Shown here one piece after another: positions 16,159 through 25,309 of a stretch of 64,000 nucleotides of DNA. The notes below the pieces were generated by a model. The model was given only the letters and a program-made list of their open reading frames with translations, was not told the DNA's origin and searched no databases. The position numbers were made by a program, and so were the translations under genes. This stretch comes from Streptomyces mashuensis (lineage in GTDB: Bacteria > Actinomycetota > Actinomycetes > Streptomycetales > Streptomycetaceae), in the NCBI RefSeq assembly GCF_014654785.1, contig NZ_BNBD01000006.1:186001-250000 (forward strand). Direction: 5' to 3'. The number at the start of each line of letters is the position of its first letter. The stretch's first letter is position 1.

Positions 16159-17387
16159 TGCCCGCGCCTCCCCGCCGCCGCGTGCTGGTGACCGGCATGG
16201 GGGTCGAGTCCTGCGCGGGCGGCACGCCGGACGAGCTGTGGGACGCCCTGGCCGCGGGGCGGCCCGCGGTCTCGGCGCTGGAGCTGGACGAGCCGCTGCC
16301 GTGCCGGGTGGGCGGTGTCGTCCGCGGGTTCGACCCGCGGGAGCACCTGCCCGCCGCGCAGGTCCGCCGCACCTCGCGGTTCCAGCAGCTGCTGTTCGCG
16401 GCGGCGATGAAGGCGCGGGAGGACGCGCGGCTGCGTACGGCCCCCGGTGCCCTGTACGTCGGCACCGGCGGCGGTGGTCTCGACGAGACCGCGCGGCTCG
16501 TGACCACCCTGCGGGAGAGCGGGTGGACACGGATGAACCGGCTGGGCCTGCTGCGGCTGCTGCCCGACCAGGCCGCCGGGCTCGTCGCCCGCGAACTGGG
16601 CATCACCGGCCCGGTCCAGACCCTGTCGACCGCCTGCGCGTCGTCGACCGACGCCATCGGGGCGGGCCTGCGCGCGGTCCGGGACGGCACCGCCGACATC
16701 GTGCTCGTCGGGGGCGTGGAGAGCTGGCTCGACGTGCCGGCCCTGGCGTCGTTCTGCCTGCTGGACGTGTTGTCGCAGCGGCCCGCGGAGGAGGCGGCGA
16801 GCGCGTCCCGGCCGTTCGACCGGGACCGCGACGGCATGGTGCCGGCGGAGGGCGCCGCCGTGCTCGTCCTGGAGTCGGAGCGGTCGGCGCTGCGCCGCGG
16901 CGCCACCGTGTACGGGGAGGTGCTCGGCGCCGCCTCGGGCTGCGACGCCCATCACCCGCTGGCGCCCCGGCCGGACGGCGCGGTGGCGGCCCGGACGATC
17001 GGGCTGGCCCTGGCCGACGCCCGTCTGGAACCGGCCGCCGTGGACCTGATCAGCGCACACGGCACGGCCACGCCGCTGAACGACCGGGCCGAGACGGCCG
17101 CGATCAAGCGCGCGTTCGGCGCGCACGCGCGGCGCCTGGCGGTCACCGCGCCCAAGTCGGTGATCGGTCACGCCTGCGGGGCGTGCGGGGTCCTGGAGAG
17201 CGTGGGCGTGCTGCTCGCCCTGCGCGAGAAGTACGTGCCGCCCACCGCCAACCTGCACCACCCGGACCCCGACTGCGACCTGGACTGCACCCCGCTCGTG
17301 GGCCGCCCCGCCCCGGTCCGTGTGGCCGTCAAGCAGAACTTCGGCTTCGGCGGCCACAACTCGGCCGTGGTGTTCGGGGCGGCGTGA
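16158..17387 (+). CDS. Beta-ketoacyl-ACP synthase (FabF/KAS II type)
   Basis: 409 residues, the size of a discrete elongating ketosynthase. The thiolase-fold triad is complete: Cys160 in LSTACASSTDAIG, His301 in LISAHGTATPLND and His338 in KSVIGHACGACG. SRPFDRDRDGMVPAEGAAVL and NFGFGGHNSAVVF are further KAS signatures. Start ATG 16158 overlaps the ACP stop. It would catalyse decarboxylative Claisen elongation of an ACP-bound acyl chain. No AT, KR, DH or chain-length partner is encoded nearby, so extender units must come from primary metabolism. Its closest relatives are likely biosynthetic, not housekeeping FabF, because of the linkage to a condensation enzyme. Confidence 0.92.
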   Translation: MPAPPRRRVLVTGMGVESCAGGTPDELWDALAAGRPAVSALELDEPLPCRVGGVVRGFDPREHLPAAQVRRTSRFQQLLFAAAMKAREDARLRTAPGALYVGTGGGGLDETARLVTTLRESGWTRMNRLGLLRLLPDQAAGLVARELGITGPVQTLSTACASSTDAIGAGLRAVRDGTADIVLVGGVESWLDVPALASFCLLDVLSQRPAEEAASASRPFDRDRDGMVPAEGAAVLVLESERSALRRGATVYGEVLGAASGCDAHHPLAPRPDGAVAARTIGLALADARLEPAAVDLISAHGTATPLNDRAETAAIKRAFGAHARRLAVTAPKSVIGHACGACGVLESVGVLLALREKYVPPTANLHHPDPDCDLDCTPLVGRPAPVRVAVKQNFGFGGHNSAVVFGAA

Positions 17388-17421
17388 GGGGCGGGGCGTG
17401 AGGACGACAGCGGAACGGCTG

Positions 17422-18768
17422 TCAGTGGTCCGCGGACAGGGTCGCCTCGTCGAAGGGCAGGCGGCCCGCCAGGACCTCGCGCATCCGCTCGGGGTCGGTC
17501 TCCTTCGTCCACGTGCCGACGAGCACCGTGGCCACCGCGTTCCCCGCGAAGTTGGTCAGGGCCCGCGCCTCGCTCATGAACCGGTCGATGCCCACGATCA
17601 GGCCGACCCCGTCCACCAGCTCGGGGCGGTGCGACTGGAGGCCGCCCGCGAGCGTGGCCAGGCCCGCGCCCGTCACGCCCGCCGCGCCCTTCGACGCCAC
17701 CATCATGAACAGCAGCAGCGACACCTGCTGCCCCACGGACAGCGGCTGCCCCATGGCCTCCGCCACGAACAGCGACGCCATCGTCAGGTAGATGGCCGTG
17801 CCGTCCAGGTTGAACGAGTAGCCCGTGGGCACCGTGATGCCGACGACCGGCTTGCTGACGCCCAGGTGCTCCATCTTGGCGATGAGGCGCGGCAGCGCCG
17901 ACTCCGACGACGACGTCGACAGGATCAGCAGGAACTCCCGGCCCAGGTACTTCAGCAGCGCGAAGATGTTCACCTTCGCCACCAGCCGCAGCAGCGTGCC
18001 CAGCACCACGACCACGAACAGCACACAGGTCACATAGAAGCCGATCATGATGACGGCCAGGGACTTCAGCGCGTCCACGCCCGTCGCCCCGACCACTGCC
18101 GCCATCGCGCCGAAGGCACCCACCGGCGCCGCCCACATCACCATCGCAAGGATGCGGAACACCAGCTTCTGGAGGTGCCCGATGCCGCGCAGCACCGGCT
18201 CGCCGGCCGGGCCCATCGCCTGGAGCGCGAACCCCGCCAGCAGCGCGACCAGCAGCGTCTGGAGCACCTGGCCGCCGGTGAACGCCGACACCATCGTCGT
18301 GGGGATCATGCCGAGCAGGAAGTCGGCCGTCGAGCCGCCCGTACCGCCCTTGGCCTGGGCCTCGCCCGCGTGCCGCGCCGCCTCCGTCAGGTGCAGGCCG
18401 CTGCCCGGCTCCAGGATGTTGCCGACGAGCAGACCGATGGCCAGCGCCACCGTGGACATCAGCAGGAAGTAGCCCAGCGCCAGCCCGCCGACCGCGCCGA
18501 CCTTCGCCGCCTTCCGCACCGAGCCGATGCCCAGCACGATGGTGCAGAAGACCACCGGCGAGATCATCATCTTGATGAGGTTGACGAAGCCCGTGCCGAG
18601 TGGCTTGAACTCGACGGCGACACCGGGCGCGGCGAGGCCCAGTACGACGCCGGCGACCACCGCGGCGATCACGGCCAGGTACAGAAAGTGCGTACGGTCG
18701 CGCCGTCCCGTGCCGCCGGTGCCCTCACGGCCCGGCGGCGACGGCGCCGCCACGGTGGATGCGGTCAC
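17422..18768 (-). CDS. dctA: C4-dicarboxylate:cation symporter (DctA family)
   Basis: 448 residues, eight-TM DAACS-family symporter for succinate, fumarate and malate. Start GTG 18768 with GGAGGGG upstream. Family signatures: STSSSESALPRLIAKMEHLG (serine-rich re-entrant hairpin 1), GYSFNLDGTAIYLTMASLFV, and NFAGNAVATVLVGTW, which carries substrate and cation-binding residues. The N-terminal 30 residues are polar and Gly/Thr-rich. It is divergent from a CitA/CitB-type two-component pair that probably senses the same substrates. Aspartate or glutamate transport is possible, but DctA is the best match. Confidence 0.9.
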   Translation of the reverse strand: MTASTVAAPSPPGREGTGGTGRRDRTHFLYLAVIAAVVAGVVLGLAAPGVAVEFKPLGTGFVNLIKMMISPVVFCTIVLGIGSVRKAAKVGAVGGLALGYFLLMSTVALAIGLLVGNILEPGSGLHLTEAARHAGEAQAKGGTGGSTADFLLGMIPTTMVSAFTGGQVLQTLLVALLAGFALQAMGPAGEPVLRGIGHLQKLVFRILAMVMWAAPVGAFGAMAAVVGATGVDALKSLAVIMIGFYVTCVLFVVVVLGTLLRLVAKVNIFALLKYLGREFLLILSTSSSESALPRLIAKMEHLGVSKPVVGITVPTGYSFNLDGTAIYLTMASLFVAEAMGQPLSVGQQVSLLLFMMVASKGAAGVTGAGLATLAGGLQSHRPELVDGVGLIVGIDRFMSEARALTNFAGNAVATVLVGTWTKETDPERMREVLAGRLPFDEATLSADH

Positions 18769-18894
18769 GGTCGTCCCCTCCTCGTTCCTCGGTGCGGTGT
18801 CGTGGACGTCCCGGGAACTATGCACCGCACTGTGACGGCGGTCACCCTTGCGTGCATTACGTTCACGAACCGGCCAAGGGGCACACTGTCGGCC

Positions 18895-20565
18895 ATGCGC
18901 AGACCCCGCATCCGCCGCCCCCGCAGCCTGGCGGGCCAGCTCTTCGCGACACAGATCGTGCTGGTCGCCGTCGTGGTGGCCGGGTGCGCCGTCTTCGCCT
19001 GCCTGTCCGACCGGCAGCAGGCCGAGGAGGCCGCCCGCCGGCAGGTCACGGCCGCGGCCACCGCCGTCGCCGCCGCCCCCGACGTCCGCTCGGCCGCCGC
19101 CGGCCCCGACCCCAGCGCCGTCCTCCAGCCGTACGCCGAGCAGGTCCGGCACGACACCGGCGTCGACTTCGTGACGATCATGTCCCCCACCGGGGTGCGC
19201 TGGAGCCACCCCGACCCCGCGCGCATCGGCGAACCGTTCCTCGGCCACACCGGGCCCGCCCTCGCCGGGCGCACCTTCTCCGAGACGTACACCGGCACCC
19301 TCGGCCCCTCCGTCCGCGCCGTCGCCCCCGTCCGTGCCCGCCCCGGCGGGCCCGTCGTCGCCCTCGTCAGCGCCGGCATCACCGTCGACACCATCAGCGC
19401 CGGGCTGCGCGACGAACTCGTCGCGCTGACCGCCGTCGCGCTCGCCGCCCTCACCGCCGGCGGCCTCGGCGCGTACCTCCTCGGCGCCCGGCTGCGCCGC
19501 CACACCGACGGCATGGACGCCGCCGCGCTCGGCCGCATGCGCGCCTACCACGAGGCGACCCTGCACGCCGTGCGCGAAGGGCTGCTGCTCCTGGACGCCG
19601 GCCGGCGCGTGGCCCTCGTCAACGAGGGCGGCCGCGCCCTGCTGGGCCTGCGCGGCCCGTGCGGCGGCCTCGTCGGCCGGCACGTCACCGACCTCGGCCT
19701 CCCGCCGGCCCTCACCGCCGCCCTGCTGGACGCCGGGCCGCGCGTCGACGAGGTCCACCTCACCGACGAACGGATCGTGGTCGTCAACACCTCGCCCGTA
19801 CGGGGCGGCGGCGCGGGCGCCGACCGCGACGGCGGCACCGTGGTGACCCTGCGCGACCACACCGAGATCCAGGCGCTCTCCGGCGAACTGGACTCCGTCC
19901 GCTCCTTCGCCGAGGCCCTGCGTTCTCAGGCGCACGAGGCCGCGAACCGCCTGCACACCGTCGTCTCCCTCATCGAACTCGGCCGGGCCGACGAGGCCGT
20001 GGACTTCGCCACCGCCGAGCTCGAACTCGCCCAGGCCCTCACCGACCGCGTCGTGGCCGCCGTCGCCGAACCCGTCCTCGCCGCGCTGCTTCTCGGCAAG
20101 GCCGCCCAGGCCAACGAACACGGCGTGGAGCTGGCCCTCACCGACGACTCGCGCGTGGACGACGGCCTGCTGCCGCCCGGCCTGCCCGCCCGCGACCTGG
20201 TCACCGTGCTCGGCAACCTCATCGACAACGCGGTGGAGGCGGCCACGGGCGAGACCGCTCCCGGTACGCGGCGGCCGGGGCGCGTCACCGTGACAGCGCG
20301 CACCGACGGCGAGGAGCTGCTGCTGCGCGTCGGCGACAGCGGGCCGGGCGTCCCGCCCGACGCCGCCGCGGAGGTGTTCCGCCGGGGCTGGTCCACGAAG
20401 GCGCCGGCGGGCGCGCCGCACGGCCGTGGCCTGGGCCTGGCCCTCGTCCGCCAGACCGCCCGCCGCCACGGCGGCACGGTCACCGTCGGCGCGTCCCCGG
20501 ACGGCGGCGCCGAGTTCACGGTCGTCCTGCCGCTGACCACCAACCCCACGGAGGTGCCGGCATGA
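18895..20565 (+). CDS. CitA/DcuS-type sensor histidine kinase
   Basis: 556 residues. TM1 is about 17-36 (LFATQIVLVAVVVAGCAVFA), an extracytoplasmic PAS-like sensor spans about 40-170 (GVDFVTIMSPTGVRWSHPDP), TM2 is about 178-203, followed by a cytoplasmic PAS (about 215-310) and the kinase core. The phospho-acceptor is His347 in RSQAHEAANRLHTVVSLIELG, the citrate-kinase (HPK5) form of the H-box. N-box: VLGNLIDNAVEAA; G-boxes: GDSGPGVPP and GRGLGLALVRQTA. Start ATG 18895; AAGGGG lies rather far (14 bases) upstream. Its stop overlaps the response regulator start. Likely senses C4-dicarboxylates or citrate and controls dctA. Confidence 0.9.
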   Translation: MRRPRIRRPRSLAGQLFATQIVLVAVVVAGCAVFACLSDRQQAEEAARRQVTAAATAVAAAPDVRSAAAGPDPSAVLQPYAEQVRHDTGVDFVTIMSPTGVRWSHPDPARIGEPFLGHTGPALAGRTFSETYTGTLGPSVRAVAPVRARPGGPVVALVSAGITVDTISAGLRDELVALTAVALAALTAGGLGAYLLGARLRRHTDGMDAAALGRMRAYHEATLHAVREGLLLLDAGRRVALVNEGGRALLGLRGPCGGLVGRHVTDLGLPPALTAALLDAGPRVDEVHLTDERIVVVNTSPVRGGGAGADRDGGTVVTLRDHTEIQALSGELDSVRSFAEALRSQAHEAANRLHTVVSLIELGRADEAVDFATAELELAQALTDRVVAAVAEPVLAALLLGKAAQANEHGVELALTDDSRVDDGLLPPGLPARDLVTVLGNLIDNAVEAATGETAPGTRRPGRVTVTARTDGEELLLRVGDSGPGVPPDAAAEVFRRGWSTKAPAGAPHGRGLGLALVRQTARRHGGTVTVGASPDGGAEFTVVLPLTTNPTEVPA

Positions 20566-21293
20566 CCGAGAGCCCGCCCGCCCCCGCCACCCGGAGAGAC
20601 GTTCCGGCGCCCCCGCCGGCCCCGATCCGCGTGCTCGTCGTCGAGGACGACCCCGTCGCGGCCGACGCGCACGCCCTCTACGTGAGCCGCATGCCCGGCT
20701 TCATCGTGGTGGGCGTCGCCCACTCGCGCGGCGACGCCACCCAGATCCTCAAGCGCACCCCCGTCGACCTGCTGCTGCTCGACCTCTACCTGCCCGACGG
20801 GCACGGCCTCCAGCTCGTCCGCTCCCTGCGCTCGGCCGGCCACACCGCCGACGTCGTCGCCGTCACCTCGGCCCGCGACCTGGCCGTGGTGCGCGAGGGC
20901 GTCTCGCTGGGCGTGGTGCAGTACGTGCTGAAGCCCTTCACGTTCGCCACGCTGCGGGACCGGCTGGCGCGGTACGCGGAGTTCCGCGCCGCCGCCGGGG
21001 AGGCCAGCGGACAGGAGGAGGTCGACCGCGCCCTCGCCGTCCTGCGCACGCCCCAGCCCGTGGCCCTGCCCAAGGGCCTGGCGGCCGACACCCTCCACGC
21101 CATCACGCAGGCCCTGCGCACCGCCGGGGCGGAGGGCCTGTCCGCCGGTGCCGCCGCGACGGCCGTTGGCATCTCCCGCATCACCGCCCGCCGTTACCTG
21201 GAACACCTGGTGGACACGGGCCGCGCCACCCGCGCGCCCCGCTACGGCCAGGTGGGCCGGCCCGAGCTGCACTACCGGTGGGCCACGCCCTGA
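20562..21293 (+). CDS. CitB/DcuR-type response regulator
   Basis: 243 residues. Receiver domain: acidic pair VVEDDPVAADAHALYVSRM, phospho-acceptor Asp74 in LLLLDLYLPDGHGL, switch Thr in VTSARD and the invariant Lys in LKPFTF. The C-terminal effector (about 170-243) has the CitB-type helix-turn-helix GISRITARRYLEHLVDTG. The ATG at 20562 overlaps the kinase stop (ATGA), so kinase and regulator are translationally coupled. The probable target is the dctA/kinase intergenic region at 18769-18894. Confidence 0.9.
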   Translation: MTESPPAPATRRDVPAPPPAPIRVLVVEDDPVAADAHALYVSRMPGFIVVGVAHSRGDATQILKRTPVDLLLLDLYLPDGHGLQLVRSLRSAGHTADVVAVTSARDLAVVREGVSLGVVQYVLKPFTFATLRDRLARYAEFRAAAGEASGQEEVDRALAVLRTPQPVALPKGLAADTLHAITQALRTAGAEGLSAGAAATAVGISRITARRYLEHLVDTGRATRAPRYGQVGRPELHYRWATP

Positions 21294-21374
21294 GTGCGGG
21301 GCTCCTGCCCTGGGAAGGTACGGAAGGTACGGCTCCTCGCAGTTCCGCCCCGCGATGGTGCAGGAGGTCAGCCC

Positions 21375-22736
21375 GTGCGCCCCACCCGCCTCGTACCGCT
21401 CGTCGTCCTCACCGTCGTCGCCGTTCTCTCCGGTGGTCTCACCGGCTGCGGCTCCGGCACCGACCCGGACACGCTGAAGGTCGCCTACCAGCGCAGCACC
21501 GACAACAAGGTGCAGATCATGGACGGCTGGCTGGCGGGCATCAAGAAGCAGTTCGAGCGGGAGCACCCGGGCAGGAAGCTGCGGCTGATCCCCATCCAGG
21601 CGTCGCTGGACGACTACTACGCCAAGGTCCAGCAGATGATGCGGTCACCGCGGACCGCGCCCGACGTCGTCCACGAGGACACCTTCCTCATCAACTCCGA
21701 CATCACCAGCGGCTACCTCAGACCCCTCGACGACGAGCTCGCCGGCTGGAAGGACTGGAACCGCTTCGCCGCCACGGCGAAAGCGGCGGCACGGGGCACG
21801 GACGGCCGGACGTACGGCGTGCCGGACGGCACGGACACGCGGGGCCTGTGGTTCAACAAGGAGATCCTGGCGCGTGCCGGGCTGCCCGCCGACTGGCACC
21901 CCCGCACCTGGGACGACGTGCTCGACGCCGCCCGCGCGGTCAAGCGCGCGGTGCCCGGCGTCATCCCGCTCAACGTCTACAGCGGCAAGGGCGCCGGCGA
22001 GGCCACGTCCATGCAGGGCTTCGAAATGCTGCTGTACGGCACGGGGGCCGATCCGCTCTACGCGCCCGCGGAGAAGAAGTGGGTGACCGGGAGCCGGGGC
22101 TTCCGCGACGCGCTGGCGTTCGTCCGGACCGTGTACGCCGAGAAGCTCGGCCCCGAACCGTCCGACGCCCTCGACCCCAAGGTCACCGACCGGGTGGTGG
22201 GCGAATGGCTGCCCGAGGGGCGGCTCGCGATCGCCCTGGACGGCTCGTGGCTCGGCAAGTTCTGGCAGCCGAACGGCTCCCGGCCGTGGCCGCGCTGGCC
22301 TCAGGTGATGGGCCGCGCCGCCTTCCCCACGCAGGACGGGCACGCGCCCGGCCGCGTCAGCCTGTGCGGCGGCTGGACGTGGTCCATCAGCGCCAAGTCG
22401 GGCAAGCCGGGCCTGGCGTGGCAGCTGATCGAGACGATGCAGACGCCCGCGAACGCCACCGCGTGGGCCGTGGCCGACGGGCAGATCGCCGTCCGCGACG
22501 ACGTGGCGGCGGACCCGGCGTACCGCACGGCGCTGCCCGGCACCGACTTCTTCACGGAGCTGGTGCAGGTCAGCGCGTACCGCCCCGCGCTGCCGGCCTA
22601 TGCGCAGGTGTCGCACGCCATCCAGGAGGCCACGGAGTCGGTCACGACGGGTGACGCGGACCCGGCGACGGCCGCGCGGCGCTACGACGAACGGCTCGCC
22701 TCGATCGCCGGCGCGTCAGGGGTGACGCGCCGATGA
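21375..22736 (+). CDS. Sugar ABC transporter substrate-binding lipoprotein
   Basis: 453 residues, family 1 (maltose/MalE-like) solute-binding protein. Start GTG 21375 with AGGAGG at good spacing; the longer frame upstream is not coding-like. A signal peptide ends in the lipobox LTGC with Cys25 as the lipidation site. Core motifs: APDVVHEDTFLINSDITSGY, TYGVPDGTDTRGLWFNKEIL and LCGGWTWSISAKSGKPGLAW. Its stop overlaps the permease start (ATGA). A tandem repeat of GGAAGGTAC lies just upstream (21313-21330). The sugar is unknown. No ATPase gene is nearby, as usual for Streptomyces CUT1 systems that share MsiK. Confidence 0.93.
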   Translation: MRPTRLVPLVVLTVVAVLSGGLTGCGSGTDPDTLKVAYQRSTDNKVQIMDGWLAGIKKQFEREHPGRKLRLIPIQASLDDYYAKVQQMMRSPRTAPDVVHEDTFLINSDITSGYLRPLDDELAGWKDWNRFAATAKAAARGTDGRTYGVPDGTDTRGLWFNKEILARAGLPADWHPRTWDDVLDAARAVKRAVPGVIPLNVYSGKGAGEATSMQGFEMLLYGTGADPLYAPAEKKWVTGSRGFRDALAFVRTVYAEKLGPEPSDALDPKVTDRVVGEWLPEGRLAIALDGSWLGKFWQPNGSRPWPRWPQVMGRAAFPTQDGHAPGRVSLCGGWTWSISAKSGKPGLAWQLIETMQTPANATAWAVADGQIAVRDDVAADPAYRTALPGTDFFTELVQVSAYRPALPAYAQVSHAIQEATESVTTGDADPATAARRYDERLASIAGASGVTRR

Positions 22737-23599
22737 CCGCTTCCCGTCCTCGTCCGCTGCGCTGGCTCCCCCTGGCCCCGGCCACCGCGCTCGCGCTGCT
22801 CTTCCTCGCCGGCCCCGTCGGCTACTGCGTCTACCTCGCCTTCACGGACACCCAGCTCACGGGCCAGGCCACGGCGTCGTTCACGGGCCTCGCCAACTTC
22901 CGCCGCGCGGTGGCCGACCCGGCGTTCCGCAACGCGGTGCTGCTGACGCTCGTCTTCACCGTCCTGTCGGCGCTCGTGGGCCAGAACACGCTGGGCCTGG
23001 CACTGGCCGGCCTGATGCGCCGCGCGTCACGCCCGGTCCGTACGGTCACGGGCACGCTGGTCGTGGCGGCGTGGGTGCTGCCGGAGATCGTGGCGGGCTT
23101 CCTGATGTACACGTTCTTCCACCGGCAGGGCACGCTGAACGCGGTCCTGGCGTGGCTCCACCTCCCGCAACAGAACTGGCTGTTCACCCTCCCCATCCTC
23201 GCCGTCTCCTTCGCCAACGTATGGCGGGGCACGGCCTTCTCGATGCTCGTCTACTCGGCGGCGCTGGCAGGCATCCCCCAGGAGATCGACGAGGCGGCAG
23301 AGGTCGACGGCGCCCGCGGCCTGCGCCGCCTGTGGCACATCACGCTCCCCCTCATCCGCCGCTCCATCGGCACGAACCTGATGCTGAACACGCTCCAGAC
23401 ACTGTCGGTCTTCGGCCTGATCTGGGCGATGACCCGCGGCGGCCCGGGCAACCGCAGCCAGACGCTGCCGGTGTTCATGTACGACCAGGCGTTCCTGAAG
23501 GCCCTGATCGGCTACGGCACGGCGGTGGCGCTGCTGCTGTTGCTGGTGGGCGCGGTGTTCGCGACGGCGTACGTGCGGTTGTTGCGGGAGGAGGTGTGA
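22733..23599 (+). CDS. Sugar ABC transporter permease, MalF-type
   Basis: 288 residues, six TM segments. Start ATG 22733 overlaps the lipoprotein stop. The EAA loop that docks the ATPase is EIDEAAEVDGARGLRRLWHI. In CUT1 operons a MalG-type permease normally follows at once. Here the next bases enter an unrelated block of genes, and the only MalG-type gene in the window is 14 kb away at 37717 in the same orientation. Confidence 0.93.
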   Translation: MTASRPRPLRWLPLAPATALALLFLAGPVGYCVYLAFTDTQLTGQATASFTGLANFRRAVADPAFRNAVLLTLVFTVLSALVGQNTLGLALAGLMRRASRPVRTVTGTLVVAAWVLPEIVAGFLMYTFFHRQGTLNAVLAWLHLPQQNWLFTLPILAVSFANVWRGTAFSMLVYSAALAGIPQEIDEAAEVDGARGLRRLWHITLPLIRRSIGTNLMLNTLQTLSVFGLIWAMTRGGPGNRSQTLPVFMYDQAFLKALIGYGTAVALLLLLVGAVFATAYVRLLREEV

Positions 23600-23629
23600 G
23601 AGGGCGGCCGGCTGTGGTCGGCTGAGGCC

Positions 23630-24076
23630 ATGGAAGCCTTTTGGACGAGCACGGTGGCGGTGCTGGGCACCCTGCTGGGTTCCCTGACGACCCACTTCTT
23701 CCAGCGCAGGGCCACGCGCTCGGAGGCGCTGCGGCAGGAGCGCACGACGACGTACAGCGCGTTCGCGGCGGCGGTGGAGGAGTACCGGCGCGGGCAGGCC
23801 GAGCGCTGGTACCGCCTCCAGGAGGACCCGGAGGGGGACGCGTTCCTCGCGGCGCGGGACGAGGCCCACCGCTTGCGTACGGCGGCGCGGCAGGCGCTGT
23901 ACCGCGTGAAGCTGCTGACCGACGAACCGGCCGTCGTCGCGGCGGCCGAGCACGCCTACGCGAGCACGCGCGACGTCTCCACGGCCCACGACCAGGACGA
24001 CCGGGACGCGCGCCACGCGGACGCGGGCCTGGCCATCGAGGCGTTCGTGGCGCGGGCGGCGCGGTTGCTGCGCTGA
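23630..24076 (+). CDS. Small membrane-anchored protein of unknown function
   Basis: 148 residues. One hydrophobic N-terminal segment (MEAFWTSTVAVLGTLLGSLT, about 5-22) is followed by a charged, probably helical cytoplasmic part rich in Arg, Glu and Ala (SEALRQERTTTYSAFAAAVE). The layout is that of a common streptomycete family with one anchor and a helical domain. I do not recognise a function. First gene after the broken sugar-transporter operon. Confidence 0.75.
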   Translation: MEAFWTSTVAVLGTLLGSLTTHFFQRRATRSEALRQERTTTYSAFAAAVEEYRRGQAERWYRLQEDPEGDAFLAARDEAHRLRTAARQALYRVKLLTDEPAVVAAAEHAYASTRDVSTAHDQDDRDARHADAGLAIEAFVARAARLLR

Positions 24077-24090
24077 TGCCGGCTGCGCGG

Positions 24091-24594
24091 CTAGGCCGAT
24101 GACTCCTGCGGGGAGCGGCCGGCAGCCGTCGGGAGGGCGAGAAGGACCAGCAGCCCGAACGCGACGGCCGCGGACAGGGTGCGGGCGTCGTTGAACAGCT
24201 CCCAGCGTCGCAGGACGTCCGCATAACCGGCCGGCGGCGCGGTGGCGGCCCACTGCTTGATGCAGCCGTTGATGGGGACGTTCCCGAACCGCGTGATCAG
24301 GAACGACGCGACCACCAGGGCTCCCGCCACCCCGGCGAGGAGGCGCGCACGGCCGCGTTCCGCGGCGGCCAGGGCGAGGGTGCTCAGGGCCGAGACGGCC
24401 ATCGCGGTCTGCATGGTGATGCCGTTCTTCGCCATCAGGGCCGTGTGGAAGTCGAGTCGCATGTCGACCGGCACGACGTCGAACGTCGGGACGAGATTGG
24501 CGGCGCCGTAGCCGAAGGCGCCCGCCAGCAGCCCGGTGGAGAACAGTGAGAGGGCTCGGAGGAGCCGGATGCGCGCGGTCGTCGTCACGGCCAT
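24091..24594 (-). CDS. DUF1772 (anthrone oxygenase-like) membrane protein
   Basis: 167 residues, four hydrophobic segments (about 13-33, 62-78, 85-103, 145-162). The typical DUF1772 ending is seen: ITRFGNVPINGCIKQWA and RWELFNDARTLSAAVAFGLL. Members are anthrone-oxygenase-like or of unknown role. Start ATG 24594 overlaps by one base the stop of the upstream isomerase-like gene, so the two are co-translated. Often accompanies small redox or detoxification genes. Confidence 0.82.
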   Translation of the reverse strand: MAVTTTARIRLLRALSLFSTGLLAGAFGYGAANLVPTFDVVPVDMRLDFHTALMAKNGITMQTAMAVSALSTLALAAAERGRARLLAGVAGALVVASFLITRFGNVPINGCIKQWAATAPPAGYADVLRRWELFNDARTLSAAVAFGLLVLLALPTAAGRSPQESSA

Positions 24595-25238
24595 CACCGG
24601 CCGGCGCCCGTGAAGCGGCTGCTCGGCTCGCCGTCGAGACGACCGTACGGGAGCCTGCGGCCGAATGCGAGCAGGAGCAGGTCCTGGGCGGCGCCGTACA
24701 CCGGGGCGCCGGAACCGTAGGACCAGTCCATGTCCTCGGCGCACAACCGTACTCCGCCGAGGTCAACGCCGAAGAACTTCAGGCCTCGGGGCTTGATGTC
24801 GTCGAGCAGGACGCGCAACCGGTCCTCGGGAACACGCCGTTCGAGCCCGAGGGCGACGGTGACGTCCAGCCCGTGCACCACGTCATGGCCGAGGGCCCCG
24901 ACGTATCCGCCGACCGGCGGCGTCCAGGGGTGGTGGGCGTTGTCCCGCAGAAAGGCGCTGAGCACGTCGGCGGGGTGGGCGGCCGCGTCCCTGCGGGCGA
25001 CGCGGTCGGTCATGCGATGCAGACTCCCGCGGGCCTTGGCCAGTTCGCCCAGGGTGGCGGGGAGGGAGAGCCGGAATCCCATCGACATGTGGGCGACGAC
25101 TTCGCGGACCCGCCAGCCCGCGCACAGGCTGGGCGCGTTCCACGCATCGGCAGGCAGGCCGTCGAAGAGGTCGGCGAGTTCCCGGCGTTCCGCCGCGATG
25201 GCGGCCTTGATGACCGTGATGTCGGTCGTGTTGTGCAT
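24594..25238 (-). CDS. Maleylpyruvate isomerase-family mycothiol-dependent enzyme
   Basis: 214 residues from ATG 25238 (MHNTTDITVIKAAIAAERRE). The DinB-like four-helix N-terminal domain is marked by WNAPSLCAGWRVREVVAHMS, the family's mycothiol/metal-binding start. Metal ligand candidates are His in VVAHM and in GHDVVHGLDV. The C-terminal part (YGAAQDLLLLAFGRRLPYGR) fits the MDMPI C-terminal domain. A longer in-frame start at 25301 would run into the LysR promoter. The region before the ATG lacks a clear ribosome-binding site. Probably regulated by the divergent LysR gene. Substrate unknown. Confidence 0.8.
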   Translation of the reverse strand: MHNTTDITVIKAAIAAERRELADLFDGLPADAWNAPSLCAGWRVREVVAHMSMGFRLSLPATLGELAKARGSLHRMTDRVARRDAAAHPADVLSAFLRDNAHHPWTPPVGGYVGALGHDVVHGLDVTVALGLERRVPEDRLRVLLDDIKPRGLKFFGVDLGGVRLCAEDMDWSYGSGAPVYGAAQDLLLLAFGRRLPYGRLDGEPSSRFTGAGR

Positions 25239-25309
25239 GTGATCAAGCGTGCGGGCGGCCGATCCATATTTCCAATAGACAGTTGTGCTGCCCTCTAGCA
25301 TTGCGGCTT

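Noticed and set aside
16158..17387. Housekeeping FabF of fatty-acid synthesis
   Set aside because: No fabD, fabH or fabC-type operon is around it, and it is paired with an unusual ACP, a methyltransferase and a condensation-domain gene.
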